Below are positions 36,641 to 48,388 of a stretch of DNA of 64,000 nucleotides, one piece after another. The position numbers were made by a program, and so were the translations under genes. The notes under the pieces were generated by a model. That model was not told the origin of the DNA. It was given only the letters and a program-made list of their open reading frames with translations, and made no database searches. Origin of the DNA: Dichotomocladium elegans (taxonomy: Eukaryota > Mucoromycota > Mucoromycetes > Mucorales > Lichtheimiaceae). Position 1 is the stretch's first letter. The number at the start of each line of letters is the position of its first letter. Where the stretch lies: positions 124,001 to 188,000 of the forward strand of contig JAIXMN010000024.1 in NCBI GenBank assembly GCA_025716815.1, in the 5' to 3' direction.

Positions 36641-37547
36641 TTACCCAGCCTTTGATGATCCAAATCCGGAAAAGCCCATCATCTTCGCCATGTCATCTTC
36701 GCCGCCTTCCCCTCCCATGACTACAACTTCGCCGTCGCCATCACCGTGTTTATCGTGTTTTTTCTTTTTGGCTTCCTTCTTTTGCCGTTTTCGCTCCCGT
36801 CGCTTTTGTCGCTCTTCTTCCTCTTGCTGCTTCAAAGCCGCAACGCGCTGGTCAAGATCTAACCCCGAGGAGAAAAGAAGTTATTACAACCAGCAGATCT
36901 CCTTATCGCAAAACCACACAGCTCGCTCACCGTATTCTTCCTCAGGTGATTCCTTTTTGCGTTTCAACATTGCTAACCGTTCCTTTACTGAAGCAACAGA
37001 GGACCGCTCGACTTTCATCTCCTTGCCAACATTACGTTGATCTAATTGATCGCCTCCGTGAGTTTCCCATCTATCGTCATCGCCAATAGACGCTTACGCT
37101 TGCGACCATTCACATGGTCAAGATAATTGGCGCTGTCCTTTACAACAATATCGCACGCAGCACAATAAAAGCCGGGTTGTCGAGATGCTTCGCCTGCGGC
37201 TCCACTCTGGATGATTTGAACCTTTCCAAGGTTCGATTCGAAATCAATTTTTTTTTCTCGATTCTTCAGCATGTCTAACGGCTCGGCATCTTCCTTTTTA
37301 GCACGGATCGGCGGAAGACCCATGCGTTTTCGCTCGTCATTGCGTTCAGCTGCGCGATCGCGTGCCTCGCGTGCCCGCGCTCGCTCAGCGTATTCTGCCT
37401 TGTCCCATTTGCGTCGGAAATCAGTGTCTCCCTTAACACAGTGAAAGAGAGAATCGTGCGTTTAATAGACGGAAAAGGACCAGGACGCTCTATAACCATG
37501 TCTGTATCCAATGTACTCACGGCTTTGCCCGCTCCGTATGCACTCAT
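36641..37547 (-). CDS. Snu23/ZMAT2, U4/U6.U5 tri-snRNP zinc-finger protein
   Basis: Spliceosomal protein of the tri-snRNP and B complex, needed for activation at the 5' splice site. Four exons: 37521-37547, 37098-37431, 36931-37041 and 36641-36858, encoding 229 residues. The N-terminus (TDFRRKWDKAEYAERAR) and LPPIRAKKEDA are family hallmarks. A matrin-type C2H2 zinc finger reads YCAACDIVVKDSANYLDH and continues NGRKHQRNVG across intron 2. ERSSVASVKERLAMLK and a Lys/Glu-rich coiled coil follow. Exon 1 encodes only nine residues. Length fits the family (human ZMAT2 about 199). It lies 177 bases downstream of the helicase gene on the same strand. Confidence 0.93.
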
Positions 37548-37724
37548 TGACCCAAGGGAAAATGTAATAAAAAAGGAGCCGAACCGGTTCGAATTACTTT
37601 ATGGCAGTCGATTGCTATAAGGGGGAGTGACTTGATTACCATAAATGGGAGGGCAATGCATTGATTTAAAGAAATAGGCTCTGGTGTCATGCAAAACGAT
37701 GTATATCCAAAGACGCCAAGTCAA

Positions 37725-39710
37725 CTAGTACCAGAGATCTGGGGGTATAAAATGAACGGGCGCAGTAGCAAAGAAGGGTACAACAAGTGGCGGAGGAGGA
37801 TATTGCTGCCGGGATTGAGGAGGTGGACGTGCAATTTGAATAAACGGCGGTGGATAAAACGTTGATGGTAGTGGTGGAAGAAAAGAGCCTTCAACATATG
37901 TGTTGCTTAAATGGGGTGTGGTTCTTTGTGCATATGCCGTCTTTTTCTTCGTTGCTGCGGCTTTCTGTGATTTACTGTGTTTCTTTTCATGGGCGTGATC
38001 TTTTGCTGTTGATTGTGCATTCTGCACGCTGTTGTCTGCATGGCTAATTTTTCGATCTAGTTTTGTGAACTTCGCAGGCCTTTCATCCTGTTTTTCACGG
38101 TTGATCTCATGGTTCTTGAGGAGCTTCTGCTCATTGTCCGATAGCATTTTCCGAAATTCGCTATAGGAGACATTGTCCGGGAGTGGTGTTATATGAATCC
38201 CTGAGCTTTTCAAATGATCAAGAAAGGCTTCGTCGCCCGGCCCCACGAGGTTGACAGCAATACCCGATGTGCCAAATCGACCGGTCCGTCCAACACGGTG
38301 CATGTAAGTTTCCATATCATGTGGATACTCAATATTGATGACTAGGTTCACGCGGTCGATGTCAATGCCCCGCGCAATCTGCCGAACCAAGTCAGTGAAT
38401 AAAATGAGCAAGTCCTGTTGATCTTTCTTCTCCATCCTACCAAGTCGCTGCAAACAAGCACACGAAATTTGAAATCACGCATCGATTCCATCACCTTCAT
38501 GCGCTGCTCCTGCGTCAACCCGCCGCTGATAAAACCGGACATCCACCCCATCTCCGTTAACCATTCGGATAGCTCCATAGCCCTAAGATTCAAGAGATGT
38601 TAAACAAGTCGAGCAAGCCCTATTTCGTCTTCACCTTGACACGCTATTGATGAAAACCATGCACTGATGAAAAGGAATCTTGCTCAAAATATCTGCAGTG
38701 GCCTCAAACTTGGCCTTGTACGCTTGAAGCTTCTGCTTAAACATATTATCGTCCTTGTCCACCTTGATCTTCTTGTAGTACTGCTGTACCTCTACAAAAT
38801 GAATTGGTCAGTAAATTACGCCCACCTCATTATTTTGTCATCCGCATGCCTTCAAGTTCGGGTACATCAGAAGTTAAGCGCACCGTTTGAGGACTCTCCA
38901 TGAAATCGCCGAGCATATCAAAAAGGTGTCCGGAAAAGGTTGCCGAGAATGCAATGCACTGCTTGCGGCTGGGGAGTTTGTGATGAATATACCTAAAGTA
39001 TGAATGTAGGATGAGCAGGTAGCATGGCGCGGGCAAATGGCTCTTCCTTTACTCACTTGACTTGCTTTATAAAGCTCTCCGACATGAGCCGGTCTGCCTC
39101 GTCAAGTACAAGCAGCTTAATCTCGCGTACGTTGAGCATCTTCTCGTTTATTAGTTGACTTAACCGACCTTAATTGTCCAATGAATATCGCTTTGTTTTT
39201 TCACCGAAATAGCCTTTTCCCCGTTTACCAGGTGTGCCAACCACGATTTGGCAGCGCTGCAGCTTCTGGACATCCGCCTTGACAGAAAGGCCACCAATAA
39301 ATGCATCGCAATGAAAACCGTTGACATGCTGACCCACATTACGCACAACATCCCTAATTTGAATTGCAATCTCGCGAGTTGGCGCCACCATGATCACCTG
39401 TGTCATCCATGATCAGCGACAGACTAAGATACCCCAAAAGGTGCAAGATTAACGAACGGACCTGCGGTTGTTTGAGTTCGATCTGGATTGACTCGATGGC
39501 AATCACGCTAAAGACCACAGTCTTGCCTGTGCCGGACTTTGCTTGCGCGATGAGATCACTGCCAAGACGGCCAAGAGGAATTGCTTGCAACTGAATTGGA
39601 GATGGACGATCATAACCTGCGTGCAAAAGACCTTTAAGGAGACTTTTGTTGGCGACAAGCGATTCAAAATCGACGTCCTCATCAATACGGACATCACGCG
39701 ATCGCTTCAT
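37725..39710 (-). CDS. DEAD-box RNA helicase, Gemin3/DDX20-like
   Basis: ATP-dependent RNA helicase. DDX20 is part of the SMN complex that assembles spliceosomal snRNPs. Seven exons: 39462-39710, 39229-39397, 39057-39168, 38850-38992, 38635-38791, 38441-38582 and 37725-38378, encoding 541 residues. Motifs in order: Q motif ([16 protein letters not shown]), [24 protein letters not shown] ([10 protein letters not shown]), [13 protein letters not shown] and [10 protein letters not shown]. The wording around these motifs ([25 protein letters not shown]) is closer to DDX20 than to Dbp5 or eIF4A. The C-terminal tail is Lys- then Pro-rich. Intron 4 (38792-38849) appears to use a GC donor (AAG|GCATGC). 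Start at [15 protein letters not shown]; an upstream in-frame ATG at 39833 is less likely. Confidence 0.9.
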
Positions 39711-39833
39711 TCTTGATTTTAAGGTTGTTCGAGGAGAAAATACAAAATTGGGATTTTTGAAAAGGGCTCCTTTTTTCAAAACGTTTTTTAGTCTCTGCAG
39801 CCTCTGACGGAGGTTACATTCTTCAAAGATCAA

Positions 39834-40830
39834 TAGGATCGTCTATCGAGAAAAGAGGGAGAGGCAGATAATACGGATTTCCCGTGTTCCTTTGCCCCCG
39901 AAATACTGCATCTATTTCATATCTTCCGGATGTGCCCGAGTTGTGTCGATGGGTAAGGATAATACATCCAAGTATTAAAATTCTGTCTGTGGGCCGTGGA
40001 TAGCACCAATAGCATACCAATAGCTTCCTGATTGAACAATTGATACAGTGAGAAAGAAAAATGCACCTTTTGGCCGAGTCTTTCTCTCCAACGCATCAGC
40101 ACATAAACATTTACTCGTGATACTGCGGAAAAAGCGAAATATTAAATCTTCCCTTTCAGCCAAGGAAAAATTAATATGAGTAACGCGAAAGGAAGATCCC
40201 GATCCATGGGATATTTGGTGGGTATTCGACCAACCCTCTTGGTAATCGAAAATTGAATGCAGCTCTCTCTGCGCGCCTCTTAGATTACACAGATGAGAAA
40301 ACAGGGACCGATATGCGCCCCCCAAAAAATAACCATTGACGGGGAAGCGGCAGGCAAGATATCCAAGAACAGAATAGACTGTCTGCCGAGTCACGTTGCT
40401 AGAGGGTGTGACAGTTGCAGTCTATGCTATTTTTCCATCATGCATCTTCAGTGGTTTTGGGGGGAAACAATGAAGTCCTAATTATTGCAACCGCTCTTGA
40501 TCCGCCCGTTGCATTCTTACATCAACAAACACCGACACCGTGGGGATGGTGGGGATGCTTTGTCAACACGAGGGATAAAGTGACCATATATGGTTTGCTG
40601 GAGCGGCAATATTTGTCATATTGTGTTGCCATTTGTCATTTAGGTCTGGGACTAAGAATCTTATCATTATCCAAAGCGTGGCACAAGTTTTGATCGGAGT
40701 ACGCCTGCCGATTGACAAGTTTGGACAAAGGCCAAAAAGAAAGAGCGATCTGAAATCGACAAAGTTCAAAATTTCTCTTTTTTCCTCCCTCTTTTTTTTG
40801 TTTGTTTCGCTACCTGCCAAAACGTCATCG
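39834..40830. other. Divergent promoter region between helicase and permease
   Basis: No coding feature recognised. A poly-pyrimidine stretch (cttttttcctccctcttttttt, 40,776-40,800) precedes the permease ATG by about 30 bases, a common fungal promoter/leader feature. Confidence 0.45.
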
Positions 40831-43059
40831 ATGGCTAGCGACCTTAGAAAGGACAATGCGATAACAACCGAAGAAACTGGAGTTGTCATGGCTATAGACG
40901 AACAAGTCATGGCGTCGTTTGGCTACAAACAGGCACGTTTTACAATACAACGCAACTCCACCAAGTTTAGCACATATGCGCACAACGCTCGAAAGAGAGC
41001 ACCGGCATACCATCGATGAAACTGATGCTTTATACGATATCAGGAAATGAACAAGTCCATCTCGGTGATTTCTAACTTCTCAATTGCTTTTGGCTGTTGT
41101 TCGATCCTTTCTGGTCTGACGCCTGTAAATAATTTTTTTTTCATTTTTTCCCTTTCACTCCCTTTTTTGGTAGTTTAACCCAGTCCATTTGAAACATAGC
41201 TTTGGGGCGACGCCATGATGTCCGGCGGTTCGATTGCCATTGTTGAAGGCTTCTTATTGGTGGCAATTTTCTCCTTTTGCGTCGGCCTATCGCTCGCAGA
41301 GATTTGCAGCGCGTATCCTGTGACGGGCGGCTTGTACATTTGGGTAGCAAAGCTAGCTCCACCCGAGTGGGTCCCACTGGCCTGTTGGTTGACAGGCTGG
41401 TGCAACTGGCTTGGCCTGGTACGTGTGTGGACTATTGTATCATAGATCTATCGGTTATTATTACAATACTAACATGAAGATCAATGTTTATGTAGACAGG
41501 TACGGGCGTATACTAACGATATTCTGCATTCTATACATGCATGATCAACTGATCACTCTAAAATCTTGCAGTCGCCGTTACATCGACGGATCTCGGCCTG
41601 GCTCAGTTTGTATCTTCCATCATCGGCATCACCAACCCCGACTATGATGCCGGTGTTTATTGGCAATATGGGATTTTCCTTGTGATTGCGTTTATCCACG
41701 GTGTCATCAACTCTGCCAGTATCAAATATAATGGTTTCTTTAATCAAGTCTCGCTATGGTGGCACTTGATCGGCACGCTTATTATCGTGATCGTCGGCCT
41801 AGTCCTGACGCCTAATAAGGCCAGTGCCAGATGGGTGGTACGTTATACATGAAAGAACGCGCAGATCAAACCGGTCGCACATGCATGTTGTGCAAAATCT
41901 CACGATACCCTTCTTTCGCCTCCCCCCCCATTTCGCAGTTCACCTATTTTGAAAACGACACAGGCTTCTCTTCCAATGGTTACGCCTTCCTTATTGGTCT
42001 TCTGCAGTCCCAGTATACTATTTCGGGCTTTGACAGCGCCGCTCAAATGTCCGAGGAAACCCGAGACGCCGCACGGAGCGCACCGCGCGGGATTCTCTAT
42101 GCCATCGCTACTGCTGGTGTCTTTGGTTTCATGTTCATGGTTGCCGTCAACTTTTGCGTGCAGGATTTCCAGGCCCAGATTGTGGAGACGACCATCAGCC
42201 CTCAGATGACAAAGGTTTTTCTCGACGGTGTTGGCTATCGATGGACTGTGGTCTTTTGCGTGATCATCATGGGTGCCATGTTCTTTTGCGGGTCGGCCCT
42301 CACTCTCGGAAGCTCCCGTCTAGTCTATGCATTCTCGAGAGACCGTGCTATGGTAAATAGGCCGTGAAAGTTATCCGTCCCTACATTCAGCATATTGTCT
42401 GACCAATTCGTTCTCTCATACATAGCCTTTTAGCAAGTACCTCAGCCGCATCAATAAGCACACCAAAACACCCATCTACGCTGTATGGGCCAATATCCTC
42501 TTTGCGGTCGTCATTGGGATCTTGGTATGTGTCTTTTGCTTTGTTTTTTCTGTTTCTTGTCAGGGATTAGGACTGATCGCTCTTCCCTTTCTAGTCCATT
42601 ATCAACTCCACTGCGTTCAATGCCATCGTGTCAGTCAACACCATCGCATCGTCTCTTGCCTACCTGGTCCCTATCGCCCTCCGGATGACCATTGCACGCA
42701 AGAAATTTAAGCGAGGTCCTTTTCATCTCGGTCCATTCTCACCACTTATCAATGCCATTAGTTGCATGTGGATTATCTTCACATCCGCCCTCTTTCTCTG
42801 CCCTACTGAATACCCCGTCACTGCTGACAACATGAACTATGCCATTGTCCCTCTCGCCTTTGTTCTCGGTGGCTCGGTCTTGTACTATCGCTTCCATGCA
42901 CGCAAGTATTTCCATGGCCCTGGCAAGAGCATGGAACCCGATCCCTACCTTGACGATGTGTCCTTCACATCCAACCATAGCGTCGAGTCGCATCCTGATG
43001 ACTTGGCTGAAGCCGTCAAAAAGTCGGACATCATGAACATCTCTAGCCGGAAACGTTGA
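40831..43059 (+). CDS. Amino acid/GABA/choline-type permease (APC superfamily)
   Basis: Plasma- or vacuolar-membrane transporter for amino acids or related amines. Eight exons: 40831-40932, 41044-41124, 41200-41418, 41496-41499, 41572-41837, 41939-42352, 42426-42524 and 42595-43059, encoding 549 residues. About 12 hydrophobic segments. The N-terminus has ASFGYKQ followed by EMNKSISVISNFSIAFG, then the first-loop GLTPLWGDAMMSGG, SLAEICSAYPVTGGLY and the QYTISGFDSAAQMSEET motif near the centre. These are typical of the Uga4/Hnm1 group of fungal permeases. Substrate cannot be told from sequence. The first intron needs a GC donor (CAG|GCACGT). A 4-base exon ACAG at 41496-41499 keeps the frame; using GTAC|GTGTGT as a single donor would also work. 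Confidence 0.9.
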
Positions 43060-43317
43060 ACAAAAGAATGATACCTCTTCTTCCCCTTTCATCCTCCTAC
43101 ACATCCTTCTCTCATACTCTTGGAAATCAAATGATGCTCCCCTCTCCCCTTCTCCTCTTCTCCTCTAATGTAGATACAGGTTTCTTCTTCTTCTTCAAAA
43201 GGTTACCTTTTGCTCATCACGTCCCAATCCCTTGTCCTTTGGACGTGAAGGATTAGGATGTACGTTACCCTTTTATTCAAATACACTTACAAATATGTCA
43301 ACTGTATTTTAAAAAGG

Positions 43318-43333
43318 ACACAGACACATACAA

Positions 43334-43368
<35 letters not shown>
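43318..43368. repeat. CA/GA microsatellite
   Basis: Cacaca units followed by a perfect gagaga run, located between the permease stop and the next ATG. Confidence 0.9.
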
Positions 43369-43469
43369 CATGAGCGATCCCAACGCATTCCAGACTGGAC
43401 TATTTGACCCGAAATTCCTAAGCGAACAAACATTACTTCTTTCTTTTGTTCCTGACTCTGTTTAAAAGA

Positions 43470-44554
43470 ATGCCGCCCCATCGTCGTCTCTTGAACTGGT
43501 TTGACCGCCTCCCCAATGCTACTAGAAGTCAGGCACTAGCATCCGTAAAGACCGTTGACGGCTGGGTCAAGGTGTGCCTTCTAGGTCAAAATATCTTCCA
43601 GCAGGTAAAAAAGTAGCCAAACACTACACTCTCTTCCTCTCCTTAATCAAAGGACTCGTGTTGAATCTTCTTTTTTTCCCTCGCAACCTCCAGATCAATG
43701 CTTATCACACAGTATACACGACTTTGAGAGGATTCATCTATGGTTTGCAACTTATGCTGAAACTTCTGCCTAGCAGGCGTTCATACTGTACTCATTGTCA
43801 CACGCTCATCTCTCTCTCTCTCTCGTTTGATATATATATCCTAGATCACCGACTGGCAAGTTTACAAGAAGTGATTGCTCTTGGTGCGTCGAGCTTGATG
43901 CTGGCTGCGTTATTGATCGATCTGTTTGTATTTACATCCGTACGTATCGCACGTGAAAAAATAACACTCTCAAATCTCAATGCGGATACGTTTACTGTAG
44001 AACAAATCCGCCATGCTCCAGTCGCCCCATTGGATTCCCGGTATCGGGTTCTTTTTCTTCTCATTCGTAGCCGAATCAACAAAAATGTCCATCCTCTTCT
44101 GGGATGGCGATGCCTTCAAGCACGAGTGCCAGCAGACCCTAGCCGGATACCACCATACCGCCCTTCCTCCAGACAACTATACACGTCTCTTGTGTGACCT
44201 CAAACGTGATGTTGCTCAGATATCCGGCTCCTTTGGCTTCTTTTTACAGACTCTTTTGATAGCAAGTGATCCTTCTTCTCCTTCTTCTTCTTCTTCTTCT
44301 TCTACAGTCCCAGCCAGCCCACAATAAGTGTAATGTATACTTATCTTTCTCTTTATCAGGTGGCCTACGTCATAACCGCACGCCTGTACATGGCGAGACG
44401 TACAACCCTCCTCGGCAATCAGGGTCAGAACATGTCTCTGTACAATGTCAATCGAAGCTCCATCGAGATTGAGCACAATACGGAATTACCCGCCGCACCG
44501 CCCTATAGACAAGTTGATCCGCTGAACCACGGATCCAATGCTGCAAATAGCTGA
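43470..44554 (+). CDS. Uncharacterised membrane protein
   Basis: Five exons: 43470-43604, 43694-43787, 43845-43939, 44001-44261 and 44360-44554, encoding 259 residues. Start MPPHRRLLNWFDRLP. Hydrophobic segments occur around LGASSLMLAALLIDLFVF, IPGIGFFFFSFVA and GFFLQTLLIVAYVITARLY. The C-terminal 55 residues are polar and look cytoplasmic. Intron 4 starts with GCAAGT, a canonical GC donor; the first GT (GTGATC) does not keep the frame. I recognise no family. It is convergent with the PPIL4 gene, with 110 bases between the stops. The exon 2/3 junction rests on phase only. Confidence 0.7.
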
Positions 44555-44664
44555 AACTTAATCCAATGCACTGCTTCCTTCCAAATTTGCGTAGTTGTTT
44601 AATACTTTTTTCGTTCCATATATATATAAATATATATATATTTTGAGTGGGTAGCAGAAAGCAG

Positions 44665-46171
44665 TTACCGTCTTCGGTTTCGCGGCGGGGACCGTGAACG
44701 CGAAGAGCGACGACGGTCATCGCGAGAATGTCTCCGTGGCTCATCTGGACGCCTTCGATCATCCGACTTGTAGTAGCTGCTGTCAGACCGGTGCTGGTGC
44801 CGGTGTTGAGACCGGTGCCTGGCGCGCTCATCCTGTTGTCTTGCTGATCCATTATCATCGCCACCGACGCTACTAGTGGCACTTCCCCTTCGCTTTCTTG
44901 ACCTTGAATGCTCAAACACGAGATCATAGTCATCCCCGCGGCGTCTTGAATCGCCTTCACGATATCGTGTTCGTTTTTCCAACTTCTCAAAACCACCGAT
45001 CGTTTCGCCGTTGCCACGCATACGCGTTGAAACCCAGTCCCGATGCAGCTTTGAAACGGATTGTGAGAAATCAACATGGATACGACGATCATCGATCAAC
45101 ACCGACTGCATTTTAAAATAAGCCTAACAGGGTTGCAGGGAGAGGGAGAGAGAGAGAGAGTTAGTTATTATGATGAATATCGCTCACTTGCGGAATGGGT
45201 TTTATACCTCCTCAGCATCCTCTTTGTTTTCAAACTCTATAAACGCGTAGGAGAGCGAGTCGCCCGTCTGGCGATCGCGGATGATTTCGCAGCTGTTGAT
45301 TTTGCCGAAGCGTGAAAAGATCATTTCTAGATCCTCATCCCGCGTCACTGGATTGAGTTTGCATACAAAGAGCACATTCTCCGGGGGCTTGACCTCAGCA
45401 AACGGCAAATCGCCAACCATCTCAAGCGTCAACGCTTGTGCTTTGGCCTCCCTGGCCTTGCGCCTCTTCTCGAGCTCTTCAGGATCTCCTTGCTCCTCAA
45501 TATCCTCGTCTTCTCCTATCCGCATACTCTCAAGCTGTTCTTTGGTTGGCACGGGCGACGCGTCAGGAACCTGCAGGCCCTCAGGGTCAGGAAAAGGATC
45601 ATCGAGAATGACCGTGTGGCGGATACGAATGTCGCGAAACGGCCGGCCTTGCTCATCGCAGTAGGCCTCATTCATCTTGTCAAGGACTTCGAATCCCTCC
45701 GCGACCTCGCCAAACACCGTGTATTTGCCATCCAAATAGTCGAGATCATCACCTAAGGTGATGAAGAACTGACTGCCACTCACACCACCGCTTTCGATGG
45801 ACGCATCGGGCGCAACTGCCATGGACACCGTGCCGCGATGTTTGTGTTTCAGTTTGGGCTTAATTTCAGCAGGAAAGTAGCGTTGGGTGGGTCCGTTCAG
45901 TATGCCATACACCGACTCGCCCCTATCGCCACGACCGGTTGGATCACCCGTCTGCGCCATGAAATCCTTTTGCACATTGTGGAATGGCGAAAAGTTATAA
46001 TATTTGATCTTGCAGAGTTTGAGGAAATTGAGCGTCGTCTTTGGACAATCTTCAGTAAAAAGATCAATTACAATGTCCCCTAAAGATGTTTCTAATAATA
46101 CAGACTTTGGACATAAAAAAAATAGCAGTCGGATTAGAATCGATTTGAGAACCTCTATTAGCGCATACCAT
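44665..46171 (-). CDS. PPIL4-type cyclophilin with RRM domain
   Basis: Nuclear peptidyl-prolyl isomerase associated with the spliceosome. Three exons: 46169-46171 (only the ATG), 45208-46104 and 44665-45123, encoding 452 residues. The cyclophilin domain (about 1-165) includes [46 protein letters not shown] and [14 protein letters not shown]. The usual catalytic Arg of FHR.I is replaced by Asn-Val (FHNVQ), as in PPIL4 proteins with weak activity. The RRM (about 235-320) has [17 protein letters not shown] and [13 protein letters not shown]. The C-terminus is an RS/DR-rich tail. The single-codon first exon is inferred: ATG|GTATGC is the only nearby start that joins in frame to the acceptor before SVLLET. 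Confidence 0.92.
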
Positions 46172-47021
46172 TTAACGAAGAGATCTTCCTTTTTTGAAGC
46201 GCGCACGGAAAGGGAAAAGCAGGAGCAGCAGCTCTGGGAATGGGCTAATTTAAACGCAGAGACGGTGAATTCACTGCGCGCGCGCAATTTCTCTCTCAGC
46301 AAAACATGCACTGGGCTCAAAGTTACTACAACATCGAGTTGGTGACCCCTATTCCCCATCTCCCTCAAAGAAAACACATGGATCACATTCCTGTAGGGTA
46401 CGTTTGAATGGACTAACAACCCTTTATTCAACATGGTTTCTTTCTCTCGGGGGCCACACGCACTCATGCAAGCCTTAAAAATAAGCGCGACAAGCCACTT
46501 ATCACCTAAAAAAATAAAATTATCGGGCGCTTGTCAGGCTGAGATGTGTGAGAGCACAGATACCTCGGCCCAGGCGGCGACTTTTTTTGTGTCTTGTTGC
46601 CTTTTTGTGGAACAAGTAATGCGGGGTGCCTGGAAAGACGAATCGGGCGGTTCTCTCATCGCCCCCCCATTGTTTTCACAGCTCTGATATGAGTTAGGCA
46701 AGAAGTAGGACCATGGTATGTGACATTTGTGCGGCCCAAGAAAACTGGAGCACAGGGCAAAAGTGGCTTGTTCGTCCTCATCCTAGGCAGCGCTTTTCCT
46801 TCCATCTTCTGGGCAAAACGCCCATTGTGCCGGGAACAAAAAGTGCATTCAGTTCATCTGCGGTGGACCTACAACGCATTGATGCCTTGCTCAGGGGAGG
46901 AAATAACATGTTACCAAAGCATGAAGGTGGATGATGATATTAACGGAAGAGGTCGGAGGGTTGCTACTGGACCGCATTAGGCAATAAAGTTATGGGTCCG
47001 GGGGCTCAAACATTATCCAGA

Positions 47022-47024
<3 letters not shown>

Positions 47025-47056
<32 letters not shown>
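47025..47056. repeat. CTG/CAG trinucleotide repeat
   Basis: About 10.5 perfect CTG units in a non-coding interval upstream of the gene at 47312. Confidence 0.95.
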
Positions 47057-47057
<1 letters not shown>

Positions 47058-47311
47058 GGGCTTTGTGGAGAGAAATAAGCGGGGGTGGGAACGGATCAAT
47101 CTTTCTCTTCCTCTTTTCCTCCCCGCTTGTCCGAGCTTACGTTCTTGGTAGTCGGTAAACTATGGCGAAATCTCTAACTTCTATCAACGCAAAGACCAAC
47201 CTTGCCCAATCTTTATCGTTTGATCCATAATTCCTGGCAACAAAAGGGACCATCTCTCTCTCTCTCTCTTTCGCTTCACTGCAAGACAAAAAAAAAAGGA
47301 AGGAAAACACC

Positions 47312-47800
47312 ATGGCGACTCAATCTAACAAACGAAGTCTTTCACCTGACCTGGAAGAAGCAGATTCTGCATCCAAGCGATCCCGGTCGAATAACAGCCA
47401 TCTTCTTACCGAACTTACGGACGTCCTCGCAGAGATCAAATCAACGCCTTCCTCAGGCGAGATCAGCGCAGAGCTGCTTGCTAATCTCAAATTGCTTATG
47501 CTCCAAATCGAGCATCTCTCTGCGGACCAGACTAACACAGAGGCCGTGCAAATGAAGCTTGAGAGTGATCGATGCTTGGAATCATGGTTTGATGATTTAG
47601 TTGCCCAGTGCGAGGCAGACGGCGAGCTTGACCTCGACACCCTCGAGGATCAATTGCAAGCTGGGGACGATAGTGACGATGATTACGATATCGAGGCCGC
47701 CTTAAGTTTAGCTCTTGCGTTGCAAGACGGCCAGGAGCAAGAGCAAGAGAAGCTGGATAAGGAGGATGCAAACGGTCCTGCCGTGCAACTCTTGGCGTAA
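47312..47800 (+). CDS. Small acidic protein with a possible ubiquitin-interacting motif
   Basis: Single exon, 162 residues. The ATG has a good context (caccATGGCG) just after an A-rich leader. The N-terminus is Ser/Arg-rich with a nuclear-localisation-like SKRSRS. The middle is helical and Leu-rich (AELLANLKLLMLQIEHLSAD). The C-terminal third is strongly acidic and contains DDYDIEAALSLALALQD. This fits the acidic-x-x-Ala-x-x-x-Ser/Ala pattern of a ubiquitin-interacting motif; that reading is tentative. No family recognised. Reverse-strand open frames over the same region are shadows. Confidence 0.7.
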   Translation: MATQSNKRSLSPDLEEADSASKRSRSNNSHLLTELTDVLAEIKSTPSSGEISAELLANLKLLMLQIEHLSADQTNTEAVQMKLESDRCLESWFDDLVAQCEADGELDLDTLEDQLQAGDDSDDDYDIEAALSLALALQDGQEQEQEKLDKEDANGPAVQLLA

Positions 47801-48388
47801 AACCAGCATAAGATCTATATCCCTTCTCCCCTCGTGTTTCTTGACATATCCTCTTTTTTTCTTATGCTTTATCTCCCATAGTCCTCTCTCCCAACCTCTC
47901 CTCTTCCTTCCTTTCCACATCCCCATTATGTATGTATATATATGGACTTCCTCTCTTTTTCGTTTTACAAAACGCCAAAAACGGAGTGTTTGGCCTCATC
48001 GTCCGTGTCTTTTCTTTATGGTGGTCTTGAGTTGGATAAACCAATTGGCGGAGATACCCGCACACCATCTATAAGGGTAAGAGGGCTGGGAAGGGGATTC
48101 AAGTCATACTGCTCGATTACGTGCTAACCAGGCGCGATTGCCGTGTTTTACAAAAGAAGATGAAGACTTAGTGTACAAAGAGTTGCGTATAACTAAAGCC
48201 TAGAATTATTATATGACACAAAAGAAAGAGGAAGGAAGGAAGGACGGACGGAAGGAAGGCGGCGGCAGGGTGGTGTGTGTTATTGTTACTGTTGTTGGTT
48301 GTGTAGTGTAGGATGGTGTCTTCTCCCTCATTCTTTCTCTCTCTCTTTCTCTCCCTTTCACTTTTATATGATACCTTCCTTCCTTCTC

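Noticed and set aside
46172..46467. N-terminal extension of the PPIL4 frame to 46467
   Set aside because: The extension has no similarity to PPIL4, and a clean acceptor sits right before SVLLET; the ATG-only exon explains the start better.
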